Shown here: positions 1 to 11,245 of the stretch, in pieces
Layout: each line of letters starts with the position of its first letter
How positions within the stretch are numbered: the first letter of the stretch is position 1
NCBI RefSeq assembly: GCF_040412425.1
Contig: NC_089749.1
Location: 31,553,313-31,617,312, forward strand
DNA from: Macrobrachium rosenbergii
Lineage: Eukaryota; Arthropoda; Malacostraca; Decapoda; Palaemonidae
Length of the DNA: 64,000 bases
Direction: 5' to 3'
Notes under the pieces: model-generated
What the model saw: only the letters and a program-made list of their open reading frames with translations
Told to the model about the DNA's origin: nothing
The model's database searches: none
Made by a program: the position numbers and the translations under genes

Positions 1-666
1 TGTTCCAGTCGATTGACATTGCATCTGTGGAATGAGCTAGAGGATCCAGATTGGGAGCAACGTAACACGGAAGCTTGTGGTTGCTCTCTGTGGCAAACAG
101 GTCTACCTGGAGACCCGGTACCTGAAGGAAAATCCACTCGAACGACTTCCTGTCCAAGGACCATTCCGACTCCAGCGGGGTTGTCCTAGACAGTGAATCT
201 GCAATGACATTCCAAACACCTGCCAGGTGGGTGGCTGACAGGTGCCAAAGATGTTTCCTTGCCAGAGAGAAAATTGCGATCATTACTTGATTGATATGGC
301 TCGACTTGGAGCCTCCCCTGTTCAGGCAATGCACCACTACTGCACTGTCCAGCACCAGTCTGATGTGAATCTGTCTGGCTGGACGCAGTTTCTTTAATGT
401 TAGAAATACTGCCATTGCCTCTAGAATGTTGATATGGAACTGGCGAAATACTGTCGACCATGTTCCTTGAACTTTCTTGTGTTGGGAATATCCTCCCCCA
501 TCCGCTTAGGGGAGGCATCCGTATGGATCACTAGTGATGGAGGGGGAAATTGAAGAGGCACTGACCTTGACAAACTCTTGACTGTCGACCATGGTCGAAG
601 CCTCTTCCTCAATATCTGCGGAATCAGAGACAGCTTGTCTCTGCTTCTGCTGTTGGCTCGTTCCAT
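1..666 (-). pseudogene. DIRS RNase H domain with frameshifts (element 0)
   Basis: RNase H continuation of the element 0 RT. The first acidic motif VIHTDASPK is at about 525. At least two frame changes follow, after which the second aspartate (LVLDSAVVVHCLN) and the third (VIADSLSR) can be followed in another frame. Near the window edge the post-RNase H segment LQVDLFATESNHKLP is visible, a typical DIRS stretch that precedes the recombinase. Start and stop are not meaningful because of the shifts and the window edge. Confidence 0.8.
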
Positions 667-1738
667 ACCATACCCTGTTTATATCCTTCAGTTTGGCTTT
701 TAGCAGCAAGTCTGTTACTGAAGCAAACTGAAGAGAGCCTAGAATTCTTTCCTGGGTACGACGAGAGGCTCTTTTGTTTTTGAGGAACTGTCTGGTAGCT
801 TTGGCTATTTCCTTCCTTTTTGCTGGCGGAAGTGACAGTGTGTGTGTGTTTAGGTCCCACTGGATTCCCAACCACTGAAATTGAGCCGCCGGAACTAGAC
901 GGGATTTCTTTCTGTTTATTTGGAAACCCAGGTATTCCAAGAAGTTGATTACTATGTAAGTTGCTCTTCGACATTCCTTGACGTTGGATGCCCAAATTAT
1001 CCAATCGTCCAGATATGCGGCCAGCATAATCCCTTGGGTCCGTAGCTCTTGGACTACTGTCTCTGCCAGTTTGGTAAAGATTCTGGGCGCTATGTTGAGC
1101 CCGAATGGAATGACTCTGAACGAGTATGCTTGTTTTCCTAGTCTGAACCCTAGGTAAGGGGAGAAGTTTCTCGCAACCGGAACGTGATAATATGCGTCTG
1201 TAAGATCTATAGAGGTGGTGACGGCCCCACGGGGAAGTAGGGTCCGTACCTGCGAGATTGTAAGCATGCGAAACTTGTCACAGTGGATGAATAAGTTGAG
1301 ACGAGACAGGTCCAGAATTACTCTTTGTTTGTCTGAGTCTTTCTTCAGGACACTGAACAGACGGCCTTGAAATTTCAAGTGCCTGACTTTCTTTATTGCC
1401 TTCTTTTGTAGAAGTTCTTTTGCAAAGTCCAGTAAGTCTTTGGATGGATGTTGATGGAATCTGACTGGTGGAGGAGGCCCCTTGCTCCAGCTCCATCCCA
1501 AACCTTTTGAGATTATGCTGTGGGCCCACGGGCTGAAGGTCCAATGGTCCCTGAAGAGATATAATCTCCCGCCTACCTGAGGTGTTTCATTGAATGGGAG
1601 AGGCCTTACTTCCTCTGATTCCACGGCCTCCTCTTCCATGTGAGAGAGGTCTGGATGCTGCTCTACCTCTGTTGGCGGCTCTAGCCCTGCTTCCCCTCCC
1701 ATGCCTATTGTAGCCTCGAAACGTCCCTTGGCTTTCAA
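506..1738 (-). pseudogene. DIRS reverse transcriptase (element 0)
   Basis: A 410-residue open frame with a good RT core: SIDLTDAYYHVPV carries the first catalytic aspartate, FRVIPFGLNIAPRIFTK is the DIRS-type fingers/palm link, and YLDDWIIWA is the catalytic YXDD box in the YLDDW form usual in DIRS/Ngaro elements. The thumb side follows with LGFQINRKKS and FQWLGIQWD. The frame is open until about 660, where homology moves to another frame, so the tail of this ORF is not real protein. The overlap with the upstream gag-like ORF is normal for the family. It is the best-preserved RT in the window, though the copy as a whole is frameshifted. Confidence 0.88.
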
Positions 1739-2162
1739 ACGAGGCGTTGAAAGCTGGGGACGTCACGAAGGCTGGCGGAGCAGAAGCTTGCTGAGCCAGC
1801 TGCATCAGTACGAACTGCTGCTGAGGTTGTGACTTAGATGTAGAAGGCTGGCCGATCTGTGAGACCGGTACCGCCTGAAGCACTGTTTAAGCCTGAGGTT
1901 TCTTAAAGCCCGGAAATCTCCTGAACCTTTTCCTTTCTTTAGGTTGAGGTCCGGAGGTCTCAGAGAACTTCCTCTTGAAAGGAAGGCCCCAACGAGAGCG
2001 GAGAATCTGGTTCGCTCTAGTTGCCTCTGCCATGACATTATTGACCTCGTCCACTGGAAAGAGGTTAGATCCCCAGATAAAACTCTTCATAAGTCTATTG
2101 GGCTCATGCCTGATGGTGGCCTCTGCGAAGATGTGTTTCCTGCAGTTCTGTCTCGCTACCAC
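1587..2162 (-). pseudogene. Gag-like ORF1 C terminus (element 0)
   Basis: Two same-frame segments (2162-1887 and 1883-1587) separated by a single stop codon. The second half ends in an arginine/glycine-rich tail (GRGSRARAANRGRAASRP, then GRGGRGIRG), typical of nucleic-acid-binding gag tails. It overlaps the RT start by about 150 nt in a different frame, as in other DIRS elements. The N-terminal part of gag is missing. Confidence 0.65.
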
Positions 2163-2199
2163 AAAGTCATTTCACGTGTTCTCGAGGTTGTGCTAAAAT

Positions 2200-2420
2200 T
2201 GGAATGACGTGGCGGTCGCATGATGACGCCTAGTGGGTGAGCGGGGAGGCAATCCTTAGTACGGCACACCCAAATTTGGGACTTTGAGAATAGTGAGGTC
2301 TATTGGACGAAGACCTGTGATAGTGGAGTCCACTCACCCCTAGTGCATACCGACACCGTTATGGTGAGCGATCCGGGGGTAGTAACCCCGGCATTATGGA
2401 TAGCTTTTTTCTCTGGTATA
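2200..2420. other. Moderately GC-rich unassigned stretch with hairpin
   Basis: Follows the end of element 0 coding sequence. It contains a perfect-ended hairpin at about 2369-2387 (CCGGGG, short loop, CCCCGG). No coding similarity was recognised. It could be 5' leader of element 0 or an unrelated LTR-like piece. Confidence 0.3.
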
Positions 2421-2820
2421 TTTAGCAATAGTTATACCTAGAAATGAGTGCTATTGGAACCATTTCACTGGGTGACAAAGGTCGAGCCCAGAAATTAATC
2501 TTGATCAAACAGATTTTGAAAACTTATGCTTCTGACCTTTCAGATTCATGACAATTTTTAAAAAACAAATATATATTACACTTATTTTAAGCTGCCTGTT
2601 ATGCATACTGAATATCTCTCTCTCACTCTCTCTATCTCACATTTATTCAATGCAGTACAGTACACTATTGTACCTAATACAATACAGTAAGTAGTACTGT
2701 ACTGTATTACATAAAGTATTACATATACAGTACAATATATATTTTTCAGTCTGTATATAGACATATGTCTATGTACATGCATGCATCAAGTTAAGATATT
2801 CTAAGCACTTCCTGTGCTTA

Positions 2821-2898
<78 letters not shown>

Positions 2899-3078
2899 GT
2901 TATTCTTTATAAAAAAAAAATAAGCAAATGCACAGTAAGCATGTAATATACTTTAATGCAATGCAATGCATTTGTATACACATGTTTACATACACAGGCT
3001 GAAAAATACTTGCACGTAACACTAGGTAGGCTAAATACTGTACTGCTTTTAAATAAGTGTCAGTAAGAAAGAATGTTG

Positions 3079-3172
<94 letters not shown>
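2821..3172. repeat. CT-array / spacer / GA-array repeat unit
   Basis: A (CT)n run at about 2821-2895 and a (GA)n run at about 3081-3172 bracket a 185-bp spacer. The same spacer, inverted and diverged, sits between (CT)n and (GA)n at 26410-26833. Shared blocks include CTTACTGTGCATTTGCTT and ACAAAGAATA/ATAAAGAATA beside the arrays. It is therefore a dispersed repeat, not two chance microsatellites. Confidence 0.7.
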
Positions 3173-3173
<1 letters not shown>

Positions 3174-3904
3174 ATTTCATATCTTATGATAAAAAAAGAC
3201 AAAGATATTTATGGTCTTTTTTTCTATATATTTTTTTCATATATATGGTTTTTGTGCATTTTATGTATCTTGTAAACAAATTTTTGTTACATTAAATTCT
3301 ATAGTACTATATTGTACAAATTACTAAAAGCAAATTATTTTCCAGATACTTTTTTAAATTTAATACATCAGTACTTCAAACAATGAAAACAAAAAAATTT
3401 CAGTAAAGGCTATTAATTGCTTAATATGGAACTGCTGTCCACAATAAACTAAATGAGTTCATCCAGGACTGTGCTGTATAGGATTTATGCCAATCCTCTT
3501 AACAGATTTCATCACTTGTGGGGAGGGCAGGCCCACATCTGTCCATGAAATTGAGGTGCCTAGCTAATCAGGTCTCAGCATACCTTGTGGAAATGAGCAG
3601 AGATAATCTGAGGGGCAACCAGATCAAAAGCAGGACTTGAGGAGGCACCTTCCTCAGAGGTGGCACAGGACATGACAAAGCTGAGGATTGAGCACTAAGA
3701 CAACCTGAGACAAAGGGATAGGGGTCAAAGAAATGGTGGCATTCTCTCCACTGCAGAACAAGAATCCAACATAGAAGACACTACAGCAGCTAGGAATTGG
3801 GGCACAGAACACAGGAGTAGGAAACAGCATATAAAAAGTTGAGGAACAGGACACACAATAGAGAATAGGCAAACATCAGACACAGGAATGAGGTTAAAAG
3901 GACA

Positions 3905-4165
3905 TCACCAAAGGGAAGTCACCTCAAACCAACAGCAAACTAGCAGTCGAAGCTGGAGGAGAGGTGAAACAATGAGTTGTGATATCACCAAACGAAGAGT
4001 TGTGATATCACCAAACAAGTCAGGCCAACCAACAGCAAAGGAGCAGGCAAAGCTGGAGTAGTAAAACACAGAGCTATGACAACACCAAACAAAAGTCACC
4101 GCAACCAACAGCAAAACAACAGGCAAAGCTAGAGGAGTGGTGAAACACAGACTCTTGTGGGCAAC
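3905..4165. repeat. Degenerate tandem repeat, about 76-bp unit
   Basis: Three imperfect copies, starting near 3915, 4015 and 4090, share AACCAACAGCAAA, then GGCAAAGCTGGAG, then AACACAGAG, then ATATCACCAAAC. The first copy also contains an extra 22-bp duplication (GAGTTGTGATATCACCAAAC twice). It lies in non-coding sequence left of the element D 3' end. Confidence 0.65.
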
Positions 4166-4629
4166 TCAACATGGACAGAGTTCATGAGAGAGGAGAATCA
4201 ACACATCCCAGGCTACCAGAGAGGAAGTCACTAAAGGCGTCATCTGTAAAGCACAGCATTACACACATTGGCCAATGTGATACAAAAGCAGCACTGTGGG
4301 CCACCTAAAAAACTGTAAGCTCTACCAATATGCGAAAGGAGAAACAGAGGTATGATCATCATAGCCTTCTTCCCAAAATGACTGCAAAATACAGGGGAAG
4401 CACAACAACAACAAAAAAAAAACATAGAAATCATGAATATACACAAAGAAGTAGATGGAAAGTCAACAACTTCAGTGAACAGAACAAACAACAATCATAT
4501 AAAAAAGATCATTTATTTTGAATACGTAAAAAGAATGTCTCCACAATGAAGAGAGAACATGTCACTCCAAAACTGTATGTGCTTCTGAATATATTTGTTC
4601 TCCACTTTGTGGTTTTTACAAGTTTCAAA

Positions 4630-5100
4630 AACAGGTTTTGACTTAGGAAAAACCTATTTTTGGTAGCCGCTGTATGCCCTCAAAGGAGTTACACTCTCAT
4701 GGTCCTCCCAGGATTCCATAAGCAAACCAACCAATCGCAAAGAATTCTCCCATAGTTGGTCTCACCCAGAATAGTGTTGTTGACACAGTGAAAAATATAA
4801 AGGATTCAAGAAAGGAGGGCTCTATCTCTTGTCGTACAAAGACTGCCTCAGTCTTCCCTTCATCCTACTCACACAGATGCGATAACAGTGCATAAGTTGG
4901 CTATCTCCCACATTACATGCCAGGTCTGTGCAAGCTATATTTTCACCCCAGTTCCATGCCTTTTCATCAGAGAAAGCCAGTGAGTTTGAGGACTCACAGC
5001 AGCTGCCAAAAATGGGTTTTTCCTAAGTCAAAACCTGGTTTTCGATAGTTTAGCCACAGTTCGTCCTCAAGGGGCTTACAAAAGAAACTGACAGGTGACA
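4630..5100 (-). repeat. DIRS element D 3' terminal repeat plus ICR
   Basis: Begins with AACAGGTTTTGACTTAGG and AAAACCTATTTTTGGTAG and ends, inverted, with CCAAAAATGGGTTTTTCC and TAAGTCAAAACC at about 4995-5035. A second, direct copy of the end (GATAGTTTAGCCACAGTTC..., 5045-5090) follows at once. That head-to-head junction is the same layout as the ICRs of elements A, B and C, so I read it as the 3' terminal inverted repeat plus ICR of a minus-strand DIRS element. A related 464-bp copy is at 10108-10571. Confidence 0.65.
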
Positions 5101-5154
5101 AAATAGCTTAGTTCCTCACAAACAAATTCCAATAATGCTAATAAATTTTTGGTC

Positions 5155-5520
5155 CATAGTCACAGGTTTTTAACCATTTTCTTTATTCCAGCTACCCATT
5201 AGGATTTTGAAATAAATTACAGGAAAACACATAAACCAATATACGTATTATTCTTTGTGGTTCTAAGGTAACTTGCCTAATTATGTCTAGTCTGGCTGCG
5301 GGATTATTGCGCCTTCCCCGGTAATATCTCGGCATGACCATTATTCTCGCAGCAAGAGGTTCACGAATTCTTGATTCAAAGTAAAGTCACTGGTTATCAA
5401 CCGTTTTCTCTGTTCCGGATACCCATTGGGGTTTGGCAATAAAGAACAGGAAACACACAAACCTTTGTGTGTATTATACCTTGTGGTTCTATGGTGACTT
5501 GCCTAATTACATCAGGAATA
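5155..5520. repeat. Diverged direct duplication (about 230-bp period)
   Basis: Segment 5155-5290 recurs at 5388-5520. Both carry ATACCCATTGGG/CTACCCATTAGG, a GGAAAACACA/GGAAACACAC block, CTTTGTGGTTCT/CTTGTGGTTCT and ACTTGCCTAATTA. This is non-coding 3' sequence of element D. Confidence 0.6.
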
Positions 5521-6084
5521 CTGCCTCTACTAACCACTCCATACATTCCAAGACTTTTACGAAGGAAACATTTCTGAAGAAAGTTAACAATGTACTGTAC
5601 TCACCTTTTGGATGCCATGTGACTTAGGAAAGGCAGAACAGCCAGGCTTTTTAATCTAGGACACAAAATAATTCTCAGCCATGTAGAGAGTAGTTTGTTT
5701 GTGCTAGGGTGTAGGAAAAATAGGACAGTCTGGAATGTTTGCCATGACATCTAGGTAAACTGTGGGTACTTGAACCGGGTATATTATTTTATTTGAAATA
5801 AGTTCCCTTATCAGAAAAGGGGATTTTCCTTATAACCTACAAGCTGTGCTAAAATATACATTAAGAACACCCCTAGATCGTGCAGACTTTAAGGTCAGCC
5901 AGTTTAAAAAATCACATCAATGGAAAGAGGAAGATGTGAAAATGCAAATGGTATAAGAAAAATAAATAGAAAAAATTTTCTGTACCTTCTGCAGGAAGTT
6001 AAAAGTGAATATTTCCAACCCTATGAGGGACCTCTTTTCCAAGACACTTGTAAAAATATGCTGACTTGATCCAGTTACACAAAT

Positions 6085-6405
6085 TATTTCTAATAATTTG
6101 TTTATTTTATTTTGTAAAATTATAATTACAGCTCACATAATATCATAAAAGATAAAAACAAAAATTAGTAACAATTTCTAAGTACATTTAGAGTACAATA
6201 TTTACGAGATGTACTGGGATGGGGAAATGCTGTACCTTTTAGTGCGTTAAAGATGTTTTTTCTAATATTTTTTCATACTCTAGTTTGCAAAATTACGATT
6301 ATAGCTGACATACTATCATAAAAGATACGAACTAAAACCAACAGCAATCCCTGAGTATACTTATATATAGTACATGATGTCCTACGAAGAGGAGATGTAG
6401 TACAT
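6085..6405. repeat. Diverged direct duplication (about 190-bp period)
   Basis: The block TTTTGTAAAATTATAATTAC with ATAATATCATAAAAGATA (about 6110-6155) recurs as TTTGCAAAATTACGATTATA with ATACTATCATAAAAGATA (about 6282-6330). Both copies continue into AGTACAATATTTACGAGATG / AGTACATGATGTCCTACGAA. It lies between the terminal repeat and the recombinase remnant of element D. Confidence 0.5.
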
Positions 6406-6601
6406 TCCCCATGAAATCTCAAGTCACACTAATCTCTCCTGTATCCTGGACTGAGGTGTTAGTATTGCCATAAGTCATTTATGGCCCATTCACATGATTT
6501 GAACATTTTTCCCGCAAAATTCATTCAAATGTTATGGCACAACATAACAGTATTCACACGATTCGAATCGGGGAGTCTGATATGAAATAATTGGGGTTAA
6601 A

Positions 6602-6994
6602 TCATAAGCAAGGAGACAAAAGTAAATGACAACTAGGTATATGAGTGACGAAATGTTGTCCCTGTCCAAGAGGGCCCAGTATGCTAATCTGAGCTCCTGA
6701 TGGCAAAGCAGTCATGAAGACTGCCTCTTGGGGCATAATAGTTGTAGCTGTATTGGGCCCACTGAACTGAGGGGATGACAGGAGTCTGAGAACCTTATTC
6801 AGGGACCAGGTAATGGAAAACCTTGCAGGAGCTGACCTTTGCAGTGCAAAAGACTGGTGGAGAAGGGAATTAACAATTTCTATATTAGAATCAATTCCAA
6901 AACCATAAAGCAAGGGTTCCCATAATGCTGCCTTGCAAGCCATGACTGTTGTAATAGCAAGGCACCTGACCTCAAAAGATATATAATAATGCAT
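6602..6994 (-). pseudogene. Tyrosine recombinase fragment (DIRS element D)
   Basis: An open 130-residue stretch resembling the N-terminal (SAM-like) and early catalytic part of DIRS/Ngaro tyrosine recombinases: ALWEPLLYGFGIDSN, SLLHQSFALQRSAPA, WSLNKVLRLLSSPQF, then EAVFMTALPSGAQISIL. The last segment corresponds to the box normally holding the first catalytic arginine (AL-x-x-G-x-RVSEL); here a glutamine is in its place. The H-x-x-R box and nucleophilic tyrosine are not visible, so the protein is inactive. Confidence 0.65.
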
Positions 6995-7344
6995 GAAACT
7001 GTTTCAACAGATTTCAACTGGGCTTTCAGTGTGGAGGTAATTTAACTACATTTTCCATACAGACTGGTATGTCAGATAGATAAGTCCATAGTTTTTGCAC
7101 TAGGTACCTAGCAATGTTAGGCAAATAATCTTCACAGTAGATTAAATTTTAAAAATCCACGTGAAGGTCATGGCTCAGAAAGGGGGTTGTGTAGACGACT
7201 TCCCCTCCATCTGTTTGGGATAGAACAGTGGACAGCAATGGAATCTATTCTCTTGCCCTTTTGTTGAAGAAATAAGGAACCAACAACTGTTCTCCTAATT
7301 CAGTGCCACTAGGTAAGAGGTTTTGTTGCAAGCAAGTAGATTGT

Positions 7345-8150
7345 TCAAGCTTTAAAAATCTGGGACAATGAAGAAAATAGGTAAATTGTCCTCCATTCAT
7401 TCCAGTCTTGTAGGAATGCATCTCTTGCTACTGCTGGAATGTCCTGGTTCAGAGACACACTCTGGAAGTTGATGGTTCTCGCACAAGGCAAACAGGTCCA
7501 CTTCTGGATGTGGAAGCATGTTAGCACTTACTGATTTGAGAGGGGCCGAGTGTGAGCCCAACCTCTTGATATATGACATTGCAGTCATATTGTCTAGGAA
7601 CAACAAAATATGGGTCCCTTTTGGAGGTTTCAATTTTCTGAGATGGGAAGACAGCCAACAGCTCCAGGAAGCTGATTTGACATCCCTCAGAACACATGGC
7701 CATTTTACCCCTACCAGACAATCCTCCCAATGGCCTCCCCAACCTGTCAAGGAGGCATCTGTATGTATTATCACTCATACGAACAGTGCAGTCAGGTAGA
7801 CCTATTTGCCAGATGCGGGCGATCGCAAAGCCTTTTCCTGGCATGTGAGATCCAGACTGTTTAAATTCAAGAGTCACAATCTCTCATGTAAAGCAAAAGA
7901 CTGTTCCCTAAATCTTCTGGATCCAGAAGGGAAATATCAGTAGCTACAGTATATCCACTCCATATTGGGTATTAGTGACCTCTTTCCCAAGGAAAGACTC
8001 TTTGTCTCCATCGGAGGAGTTGAAGTGGGAGATCCTAGAATCCCTGCTTTTGGAGTATTGACTCAAAAGTGGATTCTGCTCAAAGGAATGCAAAAACCTA
8101 CGGAGTTCTGCCATACGATGTAGTTTCCTTCTTCCTTACTCCTACTGAAA
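7345..8150 (-). pseudogene. RNase H region (DIRS element D), frameshifted
   Basis: Overlapping frames carry an RNase H core: IIHTDASLTGWGGHW (first aspartate), ILLFLDNMTAMSYIKRLGS (second aspartate), and the post-RNase H motif PEVDLFALCENHQLP, followed in another frame by DAFLQDWNEW. Frame changes are needed near 7530 and 7770. Upstream sequence to about 8150 has a diverged MAELRRFLHSFEQ reading but no RT core, so the element is 5'-truncated. It lies just ahead of the recombinase fragment, in the expected DIRS order. Confidence 0.75.
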
Positions 8151-8439
8151 TCTATACTGTAACTCATAGAGACAGCTTATAAATAAACTCTTATTGTTTA
8201 AACTTGCTGCCAGGGAGCATGTTGCATATTCCACACGTCTGGCAACCAACCAAATTATCCTTTATTCCTTCAGGGGCTGGCTCATGGCAGGTAGTTACTG
8301 TATAAGCAAAAACCAGACTGAATAATTCAGTGGCACAGGTAATCTGTGGGTTCTACATAACAGCAGCCCAGTAGCAATAAAAAAACAAGTGTTTATTAAA
8401 AACTACCTAGTGTTAGCTACCTACTCGCTATACTGTATA

Positions 8440-8715
8440 AAGTTCCTCATTGGAGGGTGGGTATCATTCTCAGCTAGCACTCTGCTGGTCCCGCGTTCGA
8501 TTCTCTCGCCGGCCAATAAAGAATTAGAGGAATTTATTTATTTATTCATTTCTTGCTATAATGTGGTTCGGATTCCACAATGAGCTGTAGGTCCCGTTGC
8601 TAGGTAGCCAATTGGTTCTTAGCCATGTAAAATAAATCTAATCCTTCGGGCCAGCCCTAGGAGAGCTGTTAATCAGCTCAGTGGTCTGGTTAAACTAAGG
8701 TATACTTAACTTTAA
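8440..8715 (+). mobile_element. tRNA-derived SINE, copy 1
   Basis: Begins AGTTCCTCATTGGAGGGTGG and has an RNA polymerase III B-box-like GCGTTCGATTCTC. A conserved body follows (GGTTCGGATTCCACAATGAG, then CCAATTGGTTCTTAGCCATG) and the copy ends GGTATACTTAACTT. A 12-bp target duplication CTATACTGTATA lies at 8428-8439 and 8716-8727, which fixes both ends. Two more copies are at 30324-30605 (minus) and 34148-34424 (plus). Confidence 0.9.
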
Positions 8716-9692
8716 CTATACTGTATAGGCAGCAAACACTTCGTATTAAAACCAGCTGACATGGCCATAAGTATGTGTCCATAGTAAGATGTAAGGTAAC
8801 ATGATCAATAAGTCATATCCATAAAACAGTAGTAATGTATTAAAATTACTACAAGAACATTGCCTTAATCCATAAAATAGCAGTACCTGTATTGTATTAT
8901 TAAAATATTAATTCTCAATTACTACAAGAACATTGCCTTAAAGGATTTGCCCTCGTATGCTTCTAAACTCATTGAAAACAAAACTAAATGGATAGCCGTA
9001 CAATGTATTTTTATACATTTCATAACTTTGATTACCCAGTCTATTCCCAAGCACCAGGTAAAGGTTATAGGCTACATTAGTTGGTACATAATTAAAATCA
9101 TTAATTATTGGAATTATTGTACCAAATATATATAAAATCAGTATCTCCAAGATTTTAATTTGTTTGACAAACCTCACCATTACAAAAAAGTACTTTTTAC
9201 ATTTCCGTAAGAAATAGAAAAGCATCACAACAATCACTATTGGAGGAGCAATACAGTACCCATTAGAAGTAGATCTGCATTAATGTATTTCCCTTAGCAC
9301 TTGAAAGAACCCTGATATTATGGTAATTGGGGAACTTTATATATCACAAAATCCATTTAGTTTGATTATAAAATACTACAAAGGAAATACTACTGACCTT
9401 TATTAAACACCAAGGCTGGTAAGCCAAGCACGACTGGGAGCTACTTTCATGGCTGTTTTGTAAGCAAGTTAGGATAACCTGATTGTACCCTTTTGGTAAA
9501 CTCAAATTATCCATTTTGAAAAAAGTCACTGAATAATGTTTCAAATAAAAATTTTTTCTATCATTATTGCATTAATGCTAATTATTGCTTTTTTGGACAC
9601 AAAAACACAGCATGGCAATTAGAGCATAGCCTAGCTATCTAATCCTAACTTTTCACCTTGTAAAACAACTACTGGCTCCTAATTTTAACAAA

Positions 9693-9945
9693 TACAGGCA
9701 GTCCCCAGTTATCGGCAGGGGTTCTGTTCTGACAGTGTGATAACTGAAAGTCAGTGATTTTCTGGACTTATCGGTGGCAAAAATCACCAATTTTCGGTTA
9801 CTGGCACCTCTGTGAGGTATGTATCAGTGCCAAACCCAATTATTGGTGCCGATAAGCGGAAATCGGCTGATTTTCGTTGCTAGACAAGTGCTGTACAACC
9901 GGATCGCCAATAACCGAGCCCACCGATAACTGGGGACTGCCTGTA
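9693..9945. mobile_element. MITE, TA-flanked, TIR CAGGCAGTCCCCAGTTATCG
   Basis: A 250-bp non-autonomous element with near-perfect terminal inverted repeats (CAGGCAGTCCCCAGTTATCG and CGATAACTGGGGACTGCCTG) and TA on both sides. No coding sequence. TA duplication and TIR style point to the Tc1/mariner-pogo group. A relative interrupts the Penelope RT at 43311-43477 and a fragment is at 55485-55540. Confidence 0.85.
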
Positions 9946-10107
9946 TAAGCATATCCATCAAACCTTTTAAAGAACTAAAACCTTTCACTGGGTCTTAAGA
10001 CTATGTACTTATCTTGAAAGTTGATAAAAAATGCACTAAAAAATTTGGGGGGGCAAAACCCGGGGTTAAGTAAATTCTAGGACAGACCAGAGTGCAATGG
10101 GATAAAA

Positions 10108-10571
10108 CAGGTTTTGACATAGGAAAAACCTATTTTTGGTAGTCGCTGTTGAGTCTTCAAGGAGTTACCTTCCATGGTCTACCAGAGCTCCATGGTGACC
10201 AAACTAATATCAAAGAATTCTCTTCTAGTTGGTCTTTTTGGCCAGGTATTGTGTCGTAATGATTAACATTATAACACGTGATGGAGTATATAATGGACTC
10301 AAAAGATAAGAGGTCACTTTCCCTTATCTTCAGCGAAGCTGAACCCAGTTTTTCCGTCAAAAGAACCTGCAAGAAAGAGAAGTGACTACTGCATATGTGC
10401 ATCCACCCTCTTGTTTATAATCAGGCCTTTAAAGACCAAGGAGCCATTACTCTGTTGGTCAATGTAGGATGATCCCTTGCCCAAATCCCATCCCTTTTTG
10501 TTGGGGAAGTGGGAGGGTTTTGAGGACTCAACAGCGACTACCAAAAATAGGTTTTTCCTACGTCAAAACCT
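10108..10571. repeat. Element D-type terminal unit, stand-alone copy
   Basis: Starts AACAGGTTTTGACATAGG and AAAACCTATTTTTGGTAG and ends with the inverted CTACCAAAAATAGGTTTTTC and CTACGTCAAAACC. The interior (AAAGAATTCTC, TAGTTGGTCT) matches 4630-5035 in the same orientation, so it is not the opposite end of element D. It is either a solo terminal unit or a short non-autonomous derivative. Confidence 0.7.
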
Positions 10572-10704
10572 CTCAAATGATGCAGGAATCATGGCTATCA
10601 TAATAGAGAGGTAAAAAATCAGTGTTTCCTAAAGAGGTCCTTGCATGATAAATGTGTATGAAGTACACAAAAACACCAGGACATCTGCTAATAAAATATT
10701 TTTA

Positions 10705-10792
10705 AAATAAAATTAAGTTTCATACATACTTACCAAGTAATTGCATAGCTCTGATTCTGTAGTTACTTGGCAAGTATAAATGAAACTACAGT
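10705..10792. repeat. Short inverted repeat resembling DIRS ends
   Basis: A hairpin with arms AGTTTCATACATACTTACCA and the inverted TGGCAAGTATAAATGAAACT around a short centre. The ACTTACC-x-AGTAAT core is the same kind of terminus as element B, so this may be a solo relic of a third DIRS family. Confidence 0.45.
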
Positions 10793-10926
10793 TTCTCTTC
10801 AACACAAAACAGTATAACAAAGCATAATATTATTAAAACTAAAAGGCTCGTAATTCCAATGAACACACTGTTCTCATTCATGACCAGTCACCCTATAATA
10901 TGAAGTTTTCGTAATAAAACTAATAT

Positions 10927-11110
10927 TGTAATACGTACCTGAACACTTGAATTCGCCCTTAATCCCACTAGCCCGAACAACTCTCAATTACCAATCCCAC
11001 TATTGGGAATTTTAACAGCCAGCGTTACCAACGCTGCAGGTCAAATTTTGTCACTTGAGCTACCATAACAAACAGCTGGCAACGCTGACACTCCCACTTT
11101 CGTCAACTGC
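10927..11110. repeat. Element A 3' terminal inverted repeat
   Basis: Matches 16985-17170 in inverse. Shared blocks include CCTGAACACTTGAATTCGCC, GGGAATTTTAACAGCCAGCG and CACTCCCACTTTCGTCAA. Inverted rather than direct terminal repeats are the mark of DIRS1-type elements. Confidence 0.88.
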
Positions 11111-11160
11111 TTTATCCAAGGTCAAAATTGATGTGGGGAAAGGAGGGTGGGAATCATTCA

Positions 11161-11245
11161 GATGTTCAGGTAAGTATTACAATATTAGTTTTATTATGAA
11201 AACTTCATATTGCAATACACTACCTGAACACCTGAATTCACCCGA
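11161..11245. repeat. Element A internal complementary region (ICR)
   Basis: First half (GTTCAGGTAAGTATTACAAT and onward to AAAACTTCA) is the inverse of the left end of the element. Second half (TATTGCAATACACTACCTGA and onward) is the inverse of the right end, with about two mismatches. In DIRS1 this region is thought to guide circular replication intermediates. Confidence 0.85.

Larger units (their letters stand above)
1..2190 (-). mobile_element. DIRS-type retrotransposon, element 0 (runs off left edge)
   Basis: A 5'-truncated, edge-clipped DIRS1-type element read on the minus strand. In order it holds the end of a gag-like ORF (2162-1587), an overlapping reverse transcriptase (1738 to about 660) and an RNase H domain (about 660-1). 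The tyrosine recombinase and the 3' inverted repeat would lie left of the window. The protein sequence differs clearly from elements A, B, C and E, so this is a separate family. No terminal repeat was found near 2190, so the right boundary is only where recognisable coding ends. Confidence 0.85.

Noticed and set aside
9344..9544. Minus-strand stretch with an acceptor-like cattattcag and a donor-like AAAG/GTCAGT.
   Set aside because: None of the frames resembles the missing Nup88 C-terminal part.
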